64,000 bases of DNA. It comes from Rhodomicrobium sp. R_RK_3 (GTDB lineage: Bacteria > Pseudomonadota > Alphaproteobacteria > Rhizobiales > Rhodomicrobiaceae). Shown in pieces: positions 9,192 to 17,960 of this stretch. A program made the translations under genes and the position numbers. The stretch spans positions 154,401 through 218,400 of the forward strand of contig NZ_MWLK01000036.1 in NCBI RefSeq assembly GCF_002198715.1. Direction: 5' to 3'. Under the pieces are notes generated by a model. It did no database searches. It saw only the letters and a program-made list of their open reading frames with translations, and was not told where the DNA came from. Positions within the stretch are counted from its first letter, which is position 1. Each line of letters opens with the position of its first letter.

Positions 9192-9845
9192 ATGGCTGAG
9201 GACGAAAACACCGGCGCGACAGAGGGTTCGGCGCACAGGCGCTATGCCCCTCTCTATATCCTTACCGCAGGGCTGGCGGCAATCGCTGGTTTTGCCTCGG
9301 TCGCGCTGGTGGAATTGTGGCGCACCGAAATGGCGGTGATCAGCACGCCGCAGGCGGGGGCGCAGAGCGAAGCCGGGGGAGGTATGCACCGGCTGGTGCG
9401 TCTGGCCGAGCCGCAGACTTTGCCCGCCTTCGCCTTCAGCGACGATGAGGGCCGGGAGCGGGCGCTTTCAGAATGGAAGGGCAAGGTCGTCCTGCTCAAC
9501 CTCTGGGCGACCTGGTGCGCACCCTGCAAGGTCGAAATGCCCAGCCTCGACCGGCTGCAGGCCAAGCTCGGCGGCGCCGATTTCGCGGTCGTGCCGATCA
9601 GCCTCGACCGCTCCGGCCCGGACAAGCCGCGCGCTTTTCTCGCCTCGAACGACCTCACCAATCTCGATCTTTTCACCGACAGCAAGAACACGCTCATGCA
9701 GTCTTTGCGCGTTCAGGGTTTGCCGTTGACCGTCATTCTCGACCGCGAGGGCCGGGAGATCGCCCGCCTCGCCGGTCCGGCGGAATGGGACTCGCCCGAA
9801 GCCGAAGCCGTCATCCGCGGGGCCATCGCGCGGGGCGGCAGCTAG
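9192..9845 (+). CDS. tlpA: Membrane-anchored thioredoxin-like protein TlpA
   Basis: 217 residues. A short cytoplasmic N-terminus and one transmembrane helix (about 19-42) anchor a periplasmic thioredoxin fold with the active site [10 protein letters not shown] (Cys109 and Cys112) and the cis-Pro segment VQGLPLTVI. TlpA-type proteins reduce periplasmic disulfides, notably for cytochrome oxidase copper-site assembly. It is divergent from argH with almost no space between the genes, an order seen in related rhizobia. The phosphoesterase gene starts 3 nt after its stop, so the two are co-transcribed. Confidence 0.9.
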   Translation: MAEDENTGATEGSAHRRYAPLYILTAGLAAIAGFASVALVELWRTEMAVISTPQAGAQSEAGGGMHRLVRLAEPQTLPAFAFSDDEGRERALSEWKGKVVLLNLWATWCAPCKVEMPSLDRLQAKLGGADFAVVPISLDRSGPDKPRAFLASNDLTNLDLFTDSKNTLMQSLRVQGLPLTVILDREGREIARLAGPAEWDSPEAEAVIRGAIARGGS

Positions 9846-9848
9846 CGC

Positions 9849-10382
9849 ATGGCGGTCTTTTTCACCTCCGACACCCATTTCGGCCATCAGGCGATCATCC
9901 ACCTGAAGAAGCGCGGCTTTGCCTCCGCCTCCGAGATGGACGAATCGCTGATCGCCAATTGGAACGCCGTCGTCGGGCCGGGCGACACCGTCTATCACCT
10001 GGGCGATTTCTCCTATCGCAACACGCGCTCGGGCGCGGACTATCTGGACGCGCTGAACGGCACCATCCATCTGATCGAGGGCAATCACGACCAGGAGATG
10101 CTGAAGCAGGATGCCGCCCGCTTCGCTTCGATCAGCCAGATTTCGGTGATCGAGCCGCACGGGCAATTGATCGTGCTCTGCCACTATCCGATGCGGGAGT
10201 GGGACCGGGCCTGGCGCGGCTCCTGGCATTTATTCGGCCATGTGCATGGACGGCTGGATTCCGAGCCGCTGGGCTACAGCCTCGATGTCGGCGTCGATTC
10301 GCACGACTTCCGCCCCTGGAGTTTTGGGGAGATCGCCGAGCTGTTCGCGACGCGGGACAATCCCTTCACCGACCGCCGGTAA
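9849..10382 (+). CDS. Calcineurin-like metallophosphoesterase
   Basis: 177 residues with all signature blocks of the binuclear metallophosphoesterase fold: TSDTHFGH, HLGDFSY, IEGNHDQE, LCHYPMREW and FGHVHGRL. Small proteins of this type are often phage-like or housekeeping phosphoesterases of unknown substrate. It starts 3 nt after tlpA and is probably translated with it. The family is clear; the substrate is not. Confidence 0.88.
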   Translation: MAVFFTSDTHFGHQAIIHLKKRGFASASEMDESLIANWNAVVGPGDTVYHLGDFSYRNTRSGADYLDALNGTIHLIEGNHDQEMLKQDAARFASISQISVIEPHGQLIVLCHYPMREWDRAWRGSWHLFGHVHGRLDSEPLGYSLDVGVDSHDFRPWSFGEIAELFATRDNPFTDRR

Positions 10383-10721
10383 GCGTGGGGCTCGTCCTTA
10401 ACCCACCTCCGCGATGACGTGAAGCTCTCCCACCTCGTCATCCCCGACACCGCGCAGCGGTGGGCCGGGACCCAATCATCTATACGCGGGCACTTCGGCA
10501 AGAGGAGAAGCGAGTAGGCCCCTGCGGCCGGGGCGACGAGATGTGGCAGGCGCGCGCGTTGACGACGCTAATCGCCCCCTCTCCGCCGGCGCCTCCAATC
10601 ACTCCCAGGAGTGCCCTCGGCCCATCCAAAATCCGCGTGGATCGGAGCGAACAAGAGTTGCCCCGCCCGGCGCGGTTGCGTAGTGTGGCCAACCTTTCAA
10701 CGGCTTTGCGGGCTTTTCGGA
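10383..10721. other. Intergenic region upstream of rph with a REP-like palindrome
   Basis: About 340 nt. Around 10435-10485 the sequence CGTCATCCCCGACACCGCGC runs into a mirror half ending GGGCCGGGACCCAATCA, related to the palindromes at 1.7 and 26.2 kb. No convincing gene is seen. In many relatives the divergent neighbour of rph is hrcA, which is not present here. The rph promoter should lie in the last 100 nt. Confidence 0.5.
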
Positions 10722-11435
10722 ATGCGACCGTCCAAACGCGAAAACGACACCCTGCGGCCGGTCGCTCTCGAGCGCGCCGTGTCGCTCCATGCCGAAGGCT
10801 CCTGCCTGATCAAATTCGGCAACACCCATGTGCTCTGCACCGCTTCCGTCGAGGACCGGCTGCCGCCGTGGCTGAAGGGCCAGGGACGCGGCTGGGTCAC
10901 CGCCGAATATGGCATGCTGCCGCGCGCCACCACCGAGCGCACGCGGCGCGAATCGACCGTCGGCCATCCGTCCGGCCGGACGCAGGAGATTCAGCGGCTG
11001 ATCGGCCGTTCGCTGCGCGCGGTCGTCGACCTGCAGGCGCTCGGCGAGCACCAGATCACCGTCGATTGCGACGTCATCCAGGCCGATGGCGGCACCCGCA
11101 CCGCCTCGATCACCGGCGGCTGGGTCGCCCTGCATGACTGCCTGCAGTGGATGCAGGCGCGCGACATGATCCGCGGCAACGTCCTGAAGGACCATGTCGC
11201 CGCCATTTCTTGCGGCATCTATAAGGGCCAGCCGGTGCTCGACATCGACTATGCCGAGGATTCCGATGCCGACGCCGACAGCAATTTCGTCATGACCGGC
11301 AAGGGCGGCATCGTCGAGATCCAGGCGACCGCCGAGAAGGAGGCATTTTCCGAAGAGCGTTTCGGCGAATTGCTGGCGCTGGCGAAGAAGGGCATTCGCG
11401 AGCTCATCAGCCTGCAAAAGCTGACGGTCGGCTGA
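10722..11435 (+). CDS. rph: Ribonuclease PH
   Basis: 237-residue phosphorolytic 3'-to-5' exoribonuclease that trims the 3' ends of tRNA precursors. It begins [14 protein letters not shown] and shows the phosphate-site run [11 protein letters not shown], the block [20 protein letters not shown] and the ending [17 protein letters not shown] chose the ATG at 10722, which gives the family N-terminus; the longer open frame upstream is not conserved-looking. rdgB starts inside its stop codon (TGATG), so they form an operon. Confidence 0.95.
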   Translation: MRPSKRENDTLRPVALERAVSLHAEGSCLIKFGNTHVLCTASVEDRLPPWLKGQGRGWVTAEYGMLPRATTERTRRESTVGHPSGRTQEIQRLIGRSLRAVVDLQALGEHQITVDCDVIQADGGTRTASITGGWVALHDCLQWMQARDMIRGNVLKDHVAAISCGIYKGQPVLDIDYAEDSDADADSNFVMTGKGGIVEIQATAEKEAFSEERFGELLALAKKGIRELISLQKLTVG

Positions 11436-12052
11436 TGGTGCGGCCGCTCACGCAGGGCGACAAGCTCGTCATCGCCAGCCACAATAAAGGCAAGGTGGTG
11501 GAGTTCCGCGACCTGTTGGCGCCGATGCGCATTGCCTTGGTGTCGTCCGGCGAGCTGGGCCTGCCCGAGCCGGAGGAGACCGGCGACAGTTTTGCCGCCA
11601 ATGCGCTGTTGAAAGCCGAGGCGACGGCAACGGCGTCCGGCCTGCCCTCGCTCGCCGACGATTCGGGCATCGAGATCGAGGCGCTTGACGGCGCGCCGGG
11701 CATCTATTCGGCGCGCTGGGCCGGCGAAAGCCGCGATTTCGGCGCGGCGATGCGCCGTGTCGAGGAGCAGCTCAGAAATATCGGGGCGCTGACGCCAGCG
11801 CCGCGCGCCAATTTCGCCTGCGTGCTCTGCTTCGCCACGCCGGACGGCGAGTCCCAATATTTCGAAGGCAAGGTTTTCGGCCATCTGACCTTCCCGCCGC
11901 GCGGCGAAAACGGCTTCGGCTATGACCCGATCTTCGTCCCCGACGGCCACCTGCTGACCTTCGGCCAAATGGCGGCCGAGGACAAACATCGCATTTCGCA
12001 TCGCGCCATCGCCTTCGAAGCCTTTGCGAAAGGCTTGCTGCCGCGCATATAA
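11435..12052 (+). CDS. rdgB: XTP/dITP pyrophosphatase (Ham1/RdgB)
   Basis: 205 residues. Hydrolyses non-canonical purine triphosphates (XTP, dITP, ITP) to monophosphates, keeping them out of DNA. The nucleotide-binding motif SHNKGKVVEF, the metal motif LADDSGIEIEALDGAPGIYS and GENGFGYDPIF are all clear. Translationally coupled to rph; hemW starts 5 nt after its stop. The rph-rdgB-hemW order is common in alphaproteobacteria. Confidence 0.95.
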   Translation: MVRPLTQGDKLVIASHNKGKVVEFRDLLAPMRIALVSSGELGLPEPEETGDSFAANALLKAEATATASGLPSLADDSGIEIEALDGAPGIYSARWAGESRDFGAAMRRVEEQLRNIGALTPAPRANFACVLCFATPDGESQYFEGKVFGHLTFPPRGENGFGYDPIFVPDGHLLTFGQMAAEDKHRISHRAIAFEAFAKGLLPRI

Positions 12053-12057
12053 GGCTG

Positions 12058-13245
12058 ATGGACGCTTTCGGCATCTACATCCACTGGCCCTATTGCGCCG
12101 CCAAATGCCCCTATTGCGATTTCAACTCGCATGTGAGGCGCGAGGTGGGCGAGGAGCGCTATCTCTCCGCCGTGCTGCGCGAGCTGGACTATTACGCCGG
12201 GCTGACGCCGGGGCGGCGCGTGTCGAGCATCTTTTTCGGCGGCGGCACGCCCTCGCTAATGCAGCCCGCGACGACCGCGCGGATTCTCGATGCCGTCGCC
12301 GGGCTTTGGCCGGTCGAGCCGGATGCGGAGATCACGCTCGAAGCCAATCCGTCGAGCGTCGAGGCGGAGCGCTTCGCCGGCTATCGCCTCGCAGGCGTCA
12401 ACCGCGTCTCGCTCGGCGTACAGTCCCTGCGCGACGACCAGCTCCGCTTTCTCGGCCGCCTGCATGATGTCGCCGAAGCGCGGCGGGCCATCGCCATCGC
12501 CCATGACCATTTCGACCGCGTCTCCTTCGACCTGATCTACGCGCGGCCCAACCAGACGCCGGAGGAATGGCGCGCCGAACTGGGCGAAGCGCTGGCGCTC
12601 GCCGCCGGGCATCTGTCGCTGTATCAGCTCACCATCGAGCCTGGGACGGCGTTCTACAAGCTGCATGAGGCGGGCAAGCTGCGGGTGCCGCTCGGCGATG
12701 ACGCCGCCGCGCTTTACGAGCTGACGCAGGAGATCTGCGAGGCGGCGGGTCTGCCGGCCTATGAGATTTCCAACCACGCCCGCCCCGGCGAGGAAGCTCG
12801 GCACAACATGCTCTACTGGCGCTACGGCGAATATGCCGGCATCGGCCCCGGCGCGCATGGGCGCATCGAAGGTCCCGCCGGACGCCTCGCCCTGTCCGCC
12901 GAGCGCGATCCCGCCGCCTGGGCCGCGCAGGTCGAGCGCGACGGGCATGGCCTCGTCCAGCACGATGCGCTCGGTCGGCTGGAGCAGGCCGAGGAAATGC
13001 TGCTGATGGGCCTGCGCACTTCGGAGGGCATTTCGCCCGGCCGCCTGCGCGCCCGCACCGGCTACGGCATCCCCGCCGAGGCGATTGGCCCGCTCATGCA
13101 GGATGGCCTGCTGCTGGCCGGCACGCCCGAAGGCCGCATCGTCGCCACCGCCCAGGGCCGCCTCGTCCTCAATGCCCTCATCGAAGACCTCGCCCGGCAT
13201 CTCGCGCCGCAGGACAGGCTCGCCGCGGCGATCGAAGCGGCTTGA
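12058..13245 (+). CDS. hemW: Radical SAM protein HemW (heme chaperone)
   Basis: 395 residues. The radical SAM [4Fe-4S] site CxxxCxxC is visible as YCAAKCPYC (Cys13, 17 and 20), followed by FFGGGTPS and the conserved EANPSSVEAERF. HemW resembles coproporphyrinogen oxidase HemN but lacks that activity; it acts as a heme chaperone. It was formerly annotated as oxygen-independent coproporphyrinogen III oxidase. Last gene of the rph-rdgB-hemW operon. Confidence 0.93.
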   Translation: MDAFGIYIHWPYCAAKCPYCDFNSHVRREVGEERYLSAVLRELDYYAGLTPGRRVSSIFFGGGTPSLMQPATTARILDAVAGLWPVEPDAEITLEANPSSVEAERFAGYRLAGVNRVSLGVQSLRDDQLRFLGRLHDVAEARRAIAIAHDHFDRVSFDLIYARPNQTPEEWRAELGEALALAAGHLSLYQLTIEPGTAFYKLHEAGKLRVPLGDDAAALYELTQEICEAAGLPAYEISNHARPGEEARHNMLYWRYGEYAGIGPGAHGRIEGPAGRLALSAERDPAAWAAQVERDGHGLVQHDALGRLEQAEEMLLMGLRTSEGISPGRLRARTGYGIPAEAIGPLMQDGLLLAGTPEGRIVATAQGRLVLNALIEDLARHLAPQDRLAAAIEAA

Positions 13246-13428
13246 CGGGTCCGAAACGGCGCTCCCGGCACCGTGTTCGCGGCGGCGCGCGAGGCCCGGT
13301 CGCGGGGATTTACCTATCTACCTCTATTGCCTTTCTTGCCCGTTATTCATTGTGCATGCTATCCGGGACATTCACCGGATTCAGTGAAATCACTCACTCT
13401 TTCGCTGTGTCCATGGGCCGAAATCGCC
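13246..13428. promoter_or_regulatory. Probable promoter region of the SGNH-like gene
   Basis: Around 13320-13400 the base composition turns markedly richer in A+T than the surrounding coding sequence (TTGCCTTTCTTGCCCGTTAT and after). This is why I place the translation start of the next gene downstream of it although the frame is open from a GTG at 13273. No individual -35/-10 pair can be called with confidence. Confidence 0.35.
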
Positions 13429-14568
13429 GTGCGGGCCGTCGCATCGGACGTTTCGCGTGGTTTGCGCAAGAGGAACAGGCCGTTGCCGCGAGTAGCCCGG
13501 GCCGTGAGGCATTTCGCCGTTTTGTCCGCCTTCGTTCTCAGCAGCTTCGCGGCTCTCGTCGCGTCCAGCCCGCCCGGCCATGCCCTGGACACGACCGGCA
13601 TCCGGTTCATCGGCCGTTTCGATCATTCCGACCCCAAGGGCGTCCGTTTCGGCTGGCCGGGCAGCGCCATTGAATTCAGCTTTCTCGGCACGACACTGTC
13701 GGCCGAGTTCTTCGATGCCGGCAGCAACAGCTATGTCGTCGATGTCGATGGCGTCATCTCGCGCCTCAATCTGCGCGAGGGCCAGGCGACCTATGTGCTG
13801 GCCAAGGGACTGCCCTCTGGCTCGCACCGGGTCAAGATCGTGCGCCGGACGGAGGGCTTCTTCGCCCCGACCACCTTTCTCGGCGCCACCACCGACGGCG
13901 AATTCATCACCACGGCATCGGAACGGAAGCGCATCCTCGTCATCGGCGACGCCATCGCGGCCGGATACGGCATCGAGGGAAAGAGCGTCGACTGCCCTTT
14001 TTCCGCCGACACCGAAAACCAGTATCTGACCTTCCCGGCCGTGGCGGCCCGCAGCTTCGACGCCGATGTCACCACGCTGGCCTGGTCCGGCTACGGCATC
14101 GTCCGCAATTATAGCGGCGGCCGCGAGACGCTGCTCTCGATCATGGACCGGACCATTCCCAACGATCCGAACGCGCCGCGCGCCGCGCCGGAAAATCCCC
14201 ATGTCATCATCGTCCATGTCGGCACCAGCGATTTCGTCGACGCCAGCTCGGGCAAGGCGTTCCGCCCCGTCTATGACGGCCTGCTGAAACGCCTGCGCGC
14301 GCAAAATCCCGACGCCATGATCTATGCCGCGATGGGGCCGATGCTGTCGGACGAGCTGCTCGAGGACGCCTCCAGAACCATCGAGGCCGCGGTCCAGGCG
14401 CGCAAGGCCGCCGGTGACGCCAAGATCGCCTTCATCCAGTTCCTGCTCCCCGGCCGCGACCATCGCGGCTGCCACTGGCACCCCAATGTCGAAGGCCACC
14501 GCCGCATGGCCGACATCCTGATCAAGAAAATGGAGGAGAACCTGTCCTGGAAGCGGGTGACTCAATGA
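13429..14568 (+). CDS. Secreted SGNH/CE2-like protein, catalytic serine replaced
   Basis: About 379 residues from the GTG at 13429. The frame is open from 13273, and TTG at 13462 or GTG at 13504 would also give a good signal peptide (RHFAVLSAFVLSSFAALVA, cleavage near GHALD). The build matches CE2 carbohydrate esterases: an N-terminal beta-sandwich (IRFIGRFD, FGWPGSAIEFSFLGT), then an SGNH hydrolase domain. Block I reads VIGDAIAAGYGIEG where the family has GDSIxxGYG, so the nucleophile serine is alanine. Block III is GTSDF rather than GTNDF, and block V is CHWHPNVEGH rather than CDWHP. The final His remains. It may be a binding or scaffolding protein rather than an esterase. Confidence 0.75.
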   Translation: MRAVASDVSRGLRKRNRPLPRVARAVRHFAVLSAFVLSSFAALVASSPPGHALDTTGIRFIGRFDHSDPKGVRFGWPGSAIEFSFLGTTLSAEFFDAGSNSYVVDVDGVISRLNLREGQATYVLAKGLPSGSHRVKIVRRTEGFFAPTTFLGATTDGEFITTASERKRILVIGDAIAAGYGIEGKSVDCPFSADTENQYLTFPAVAARSFDADVTTLAWSGYGIVRNYSGGRETLLSIMDRTIPNDPNAPRAAPENPHVIIVHVGTSDFVDASSGKAFRPVYDGLLKRLRAQNPDAMIYAAMGPMLSDELLEDASRTIEAAVQARKAAGDAKIAFIQFLLPGRDHRGCHWHPNVEGHRRMADILIKKMEENLSWKRVTQ

Positions 14569-14694
14569 GAGGCCCGCCGGGGCGCAAGCGCCACCGGCAA
14601 TCCGGCTTCGCGGAAATGTAAAGCGGGATGGGCTCAAGGGCCTCGGCACAGAGCGCCGAGAAGATTCTCAGCCGCCGAATCCGCCGCAACCCAG

Positions 14695-14830
14695 CCCTCT
14701 CCCATGGGGAGAGGGTGGCGAGCGAAGCGCGCCGGGTGAGGGGGTAATGCCTCTCCGTGTGGCGAGGTCCGTCGTACCGACAGGTATTACCCCCTCACCC
14801 TAAACCTCTCCCCATGGGAGAGGGAGTCCG
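14695..14830. repeat. Dispersed inverted-repeat element, copy B
   Basis: About 136 nt and nearly palindromic overall. CCCTCTCCC/GGGGAGAGGG is followed by GGGTGAGGGGGTAATGCCT, then a spacer, then the mirror AGGTATTACCCCCTCACCC and a final CCTCTCCCC/GGGAGAGGG. It lies between the convergent SGNH-like and CoxG-like genes, so it could serve as a bidirectional terminator. No gene is present in the 14569-14870 gap. Confidence 0.8.
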
Positions 14831-14870
14831 GCTGCGGCTTGGATTAGGGCTTCCGCCCAATAAACCCGCG

Positions 14871-15410
14871 CTAGACCAGCAGCAGATAAAGCAGCATCGC
14901 GGCCAGCACGGCGCCCCCGGCGATCCACGCCCAGAGCGGCACCACCATGATGGGCTTTTCCGGCGGTTCTTCCCCGCCGAGGATTTTCTCGAAACGGTCG
15001 AAAAACTGGCCCGCCATCATATTCGCCGTGGACTCCACCAGCCGCGAGCCGATCTGCGCCAGCTTGCCGGCGATCTGCGCATCGGCGGTCCAGCTCAGCC
15101 TGGTGCCGCCCGCCGCCGGCTCCAGCCGGACCTTGGCGCTGCCCTTGGCGCTTCCCGCCGCGCCGCCCGAGCCTTCGCCCGATAGCGTATAGCCGTTCGG
15201 CGGATCGAGCTCCGACAGCCGCACGACGCCCTGGAAGCGGGCCTGCACCGGCCCGATCCGGCTCGCCACCGTCGCCCGATAGCCGCCGCTGGGGATCGCT
15301 TCAAAACTCTCGCAGCCGGGGATGGATTGCCGCAGCACCTCCGGGTCGTTGAGCGCCTGCCAGACCTTGGCCTGCGGCAGCGGCAGGATTTTTTCGCCGG
15401 TCAGTTTCAT
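14871..15410 (-). CDS. CoxG-like SRPBCC protein with C-terminal membrane helix
   Basis: 179 residues. The first 145 form a START/SRPBCC domain of the CoxG (carbon monoxide dehydrogenase subunit G) family: MKLTGEKILPLPQAKVWQAL, NDPEVLRQSIPGCE and FFDRFEKIL. The C-terminal residues (about 154-178) are a hydrophobic helix. In carboxydotrophs CoxG helps attach CO dehydrogenase to the membrane. No cox structural genes are nearby, and stand-alone family members are widespread, so a CO role should not be assumed. Confidence 0.82.
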   Translation of the reverse strand: MKLTGEKILPLPQAKVWQALNDPEVLRQSIPGCESFEAIPSGGYRATVASRIGPVQARFQGVVRLSELDPPNGYTLSGEGSGGAAGSAKGSAKVRLEPAAGGTRLSWTADAQIAGKLAQIGSRLVESTANMMAGQFFDRFEKILGGEEPPEKPIMVVPLWAWIAGGAVLAAMLLYLLLV

Positions 15411-15503
15411 GAGACGTATCCTCGCCTGTTCAGTCGCCGCCCTCCGCGCCGCAGCATACCGCTATACGACTGATCGTTATATATTTTCCGCCCCGCCGCG
15501 CCG

Positions 15504-16100
15504 TCATCCCGGCCGTGTCAGCTCCCATTGTTCGGCAACGGTCGCATAATCATTATAGCCGCAGCGGGCTATGGTCTGCGCCTTCACCGCGTCGAAGCGC
15601 CCATCGCGCAGATAGTCGTCTTTGATATGGGTCGCGACGACCTGGCCGATGGTCAGATAGTTGCCGGTCGCGCGGCCATCCACATCCGACAGCTCGATAA
15701 TCTGCACCAGCTTGCATTCGAGCGCCGCCGGGCTCTCGCCGACGAAGGGCGGCCGCACCAGGCGCGACGGCGCCATGGTCAGCTCGGCATAATCGAACTC
15801 ATTGTCGCCGTCGGCAAGCTTGGCGGAAGACATGTTCATCTGCCGCGCGAGCGGCAGCGTGGCCAGGCTATAGGTGAACTCGCCGGTCGCCTGCGCATTG
15901 CGGACGCTGTGCTTCAGCCCGTCGCTGGAAAAGGCGATCAGATTCGGCCGCGAATTGATGGCGTTGAAGAAGGAATAGGGCGCGAGATTGACGCGGCCCT
16001 CGGCATCGATGCTGCCGATCCAGCCGATCGGGCGCGGCGCGATGATGGCCTTGAACGGGTCGAAAGGCAGTCCGTGCGGTTCATCGGCGGTGTAAAACAA
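15504..16100 (-). CDS. Flavin reductase-like (DIM6/NTAB) FMN-binding protein
   Basis: 198 residues of the flavin reductase-like split-barrel family. Typical elements are the start FYTADEPHGLPFDPFKAI, IAPRPIGWIGSID, LAPYSFFNAI and SVRNAQATGEFTYSL. I chose a TTG start at 16100 because it produces the usual family N-terminus and follows a GGGGGA ribosome site; an ATG at 16136 would add 12 atypical residues. Members bind FMN and act as NAD(P)H:flavin reductases or uncharacterised flavoproteins. It is divergent from a drug-exporter gene. Confidence 0.85.
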   Translation of the reverse strand: MFYTADEPHGLPFDPFKAIIAPRPIGWIGSIDAEGRVNLAPYSFFNAINSRPNLIAFSSDGLKHSVRNAQATGEFTYSLATLPLARQMNMSSAKLADGDNEFDYAELTMAPSRLVRPPFVGESPAALECKLVQIIELSDVDGRATGNYLTIGQVVATHIKDDYLRDGRFDAVKAQTIARCGYNDYATVAEQWELTRPG

Positions 16101-16143
16101 GGCGCGTCCCCCAGGCCTTCGACATTTCGAATACATTAGCGAA

Positions 16144-16176
16144 AATCGCCAGTTTGTGTGAACGGTTTTGGCGATT
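16144..16176. promoter_or_regulatory. Inverted repeat in the divergent promoter region
   Basis: Perfect 8-bp inverted repeat AATCGCCA (16144-16151) and TGGCGATT (16169-16176) separated by 17 nt. It lies between the divergent flavoprotein and exporter genes, close upstream of the flavoprotein start. Half-site spacing of about 25 nt, near two and a half helical turns, would suit a dimeric repressor. No regulator gene is adjacent. It could also be a hairpin in the flavoprotein leader. Confidence 0.35.
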
Positions 16177-16183
16177 CCCCTAG

Positions 16184-16236
16184 AGCGGGATGAGTAAAGT
16201 GGGTACCGGTTTACCGCTCGTCATCCCGCGCTAAAT
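16184..16236. repeat. REP-like palindrome (AGCGGGATGA type)
   Basis: AGCGGGATGA at 16184-16193 is mirrored by TCATCCCGCGCT near 16221-16232, with TACCGGTTTACC in between. This is a dispersed extragenic repeat type familiar from rhizobial genomes. A related nested palindrome occurs at 58213-58261. It lies in the 367-nt divergent gap before the MFS gene. Confidence 0.6.
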
Positions 16237-16467
16237 GTAGGAACTGGATCACTGTTCGTGATCTCGCGGCGCGAGCGTTACGCCGCTCCGCCCAGCCAGG
16301 ACGAGGGCCGAACCGGCCCGCGCGCAATGCCACCTAAGCTGGTGCGCATGGCCGCATTGCCGCACCATGGTTGCCAAGCGCCTGCTTGCGGCGCTAACGT
16401 GCCCCGCGCTCGCCCCATCCGGCCCGCCGCCCTCCGCCGTCCATCCGGCTTCGCAAGGACATCTCCC

Positions 16468-17928
16468 TTGAGCGCCATGCCGTCCCGCATTCTCGTACCG
16501 ATGATCGTCGCCTGCGCGCTGTTCATGGAGAACATGGACTCTACCGTGCTGGCGACCTCGCTGCCCGCCATCGCCCGCGACCTCAATGAAGACCCGATCG
16601 CGCTGAAACTGGCGCTGACCAGCTATCTGCTCTCGCTCGCCGTCTTCATCCCGGCCAGCGGCTGGGTGGCCGACCGTTTCGGGGCCAAGACGGTGTTCCG
16701 GCTGGCGCTGGTGATCTTCATGACCGGCTCGGCGACCTGCGGTTTCGCCAGCGGCCTCGGCGATTTCGTCGTCTCACGCATCGTGCAGGGCATCGGCGGC
16801 GCGATGATGGTGCCGGTCGGGCGGCTGGTGATCCTGCGCTCGGTGCCGAAGGACCAACTCGTCTCGGCGCTGGCCTGGTTCACCATTCCGGCGATGATCG
16901 GGCCGATCGCGGGACCGCCGCTCGGCGGCTTCATCACCACCTATTTCGACTGGCGCTGGATCTTCTACATCAACATCCCCATCGGCCTGCTGGGCCTCGT
17001 GCTGGTGACGCGCTATATCGAAGATATTCGCGAGGTGCAGACCGCCCCGCTCGACTGGCGCGGCCTGATCCTGCTCGGCGTCGGCCTGTCCGGGCTGGTC
17101 TTCGGCCTTGCCGTGATCGGCCAGAGCCTGGTGCCGTTCTGGCTGGCGGTCGGCATGGTCGCCGTGGGCCTCGTCTTCTGCGGGCTGTATTGGCGGCACG
17201 CGGCGCACACCGCGCATCCGCTGCTCAATCTCGGCCTGATGCGGCTGCCGACCTTCCGGGCGAGCGTCATCGGCGGCAGCACCTTCCGCGTCGGCATCGG
17301 CGCGACGGCCTTCCTGCTGCCGCTGCTGTTCCAGATCGGCTTCGGCCTGTCGGCCTTCGCCTCGGGCCTCCTGACCTTCGTTTCGGCGGTCGGCGCCTTC
17401 GCCATGAAATTCGCCGCGCCGCCGATCCTGAAGCGCTTCGGTTTCCGCCAGGTGCTGCTTGCCAATGCGATCATCGGCTCCAGCTTCGTCGCGGTCTGCG
17501 CGCTGTTCACGCCCGCGACGCCGCATGTCATCATCCTGGCGGTGCTGCTGGCCGGCGGCTTCTTCCGCTCGCTGCAATTCACCGCCGTCAATTCACTCGC
17601 CTTCGCCGACGTCGCCGCGCCGTCGATGAGCCAGGCGACGAGCTTTTCCAGCGCGGCGCAGCAATTGTCGATCTCGCTCGGCGTCGCGGTGGCGGCGCTG
17701 GCGTTGGAGGCGGGGCAAGTCATTCGCGGCGATTTCGAGATCCGCTCGGCCGATTTTGTCGTGGCCTTCGTGGTGGTGGGCGCCATCGGGGCGCTGTCGG
17801 CCTTGTCCTTCCGCACCCTGTCGCCCGACGCCGGGGCCGAGCTGACCGGCCGCCTCACCGTCGCGGCCGATGAACAGCCCTCGAGCCAGCCGCCCCAGCC
17901 TACGCCGACATCCACGCCGGGCCAGTGA
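16468..17928 (+). CDS. MFS drug:proton antiporter, DHA2 (EmrB/QacA) family
   Basis: 486-residue integral membrane exporter, probably 14 transmembrane helices. Helix 1 contains MENMDSTVLATSLPAIARDL, the loop 2-3 motif A is GWVADRFGAKTVF and the antiporter motif C region is GPIAGPPLGGFITTYFDWRW. I chose a TTG start at 16468, eight bases after AAGGA; the ATG three codons later is the alternative. The frame is open back to 16258 but that stretch has no membrane or family character. The C-terminal tail is Pro/Gln/Thr-rich. Substrate unknown. Confidence 0.88.
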   Translation: MSAMPSRILVPMIVACALFMENMDSTVLATSLPAIARDLNEDPIALKLALTSYLLSLAVFIPASGWVADRFGAKTVFRLALVIFMTGSATCGFASGLGDFVVSRIVQGIGGAMMVPVGRLVILRSVPKDQLVSALAWFTIPAMIGPIAGPPLGGFITTYFDWRWIFYINIPIGLLGLVLVTRYIEDIREVQTAPLDWRGLILLGVGLSGLVFGLAVIGQSLVPFWLAVGMVAVGLVFCGLYWRHAAHTAHPLLNLGLMRLPTFRASVIGGSTFRVGIGATAFLLPLLFQIGFGLSAFASGLLTFVSAVGAFAMKFAAPPILKRFGFRQVLLANAIIGSSFVAVCALFTPATPHVIILAVLLAGGFFRSLQFTAVNSLAFADVAAPSMSQATSFSSAAQQLSISLGVAVAALALEAGQVIRGDFEIRSADFVVAFVVVGAIGALSALSFRTLSPDAGAELTGRLTVAADEQPSSQPPQPTPTSTPGQ

Positions 17929-17960
17929 GGGGGACGATAGAGCCGAGATTGGCGGCGGGA

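Noticed and set aside
14871..15410. Evidence for carbon monoxide oxidation (CoxG)
   Set aside because: No coxMSL or other CO dehydrogenase genes in the window; stand-alone CoxG-like proteins are common.
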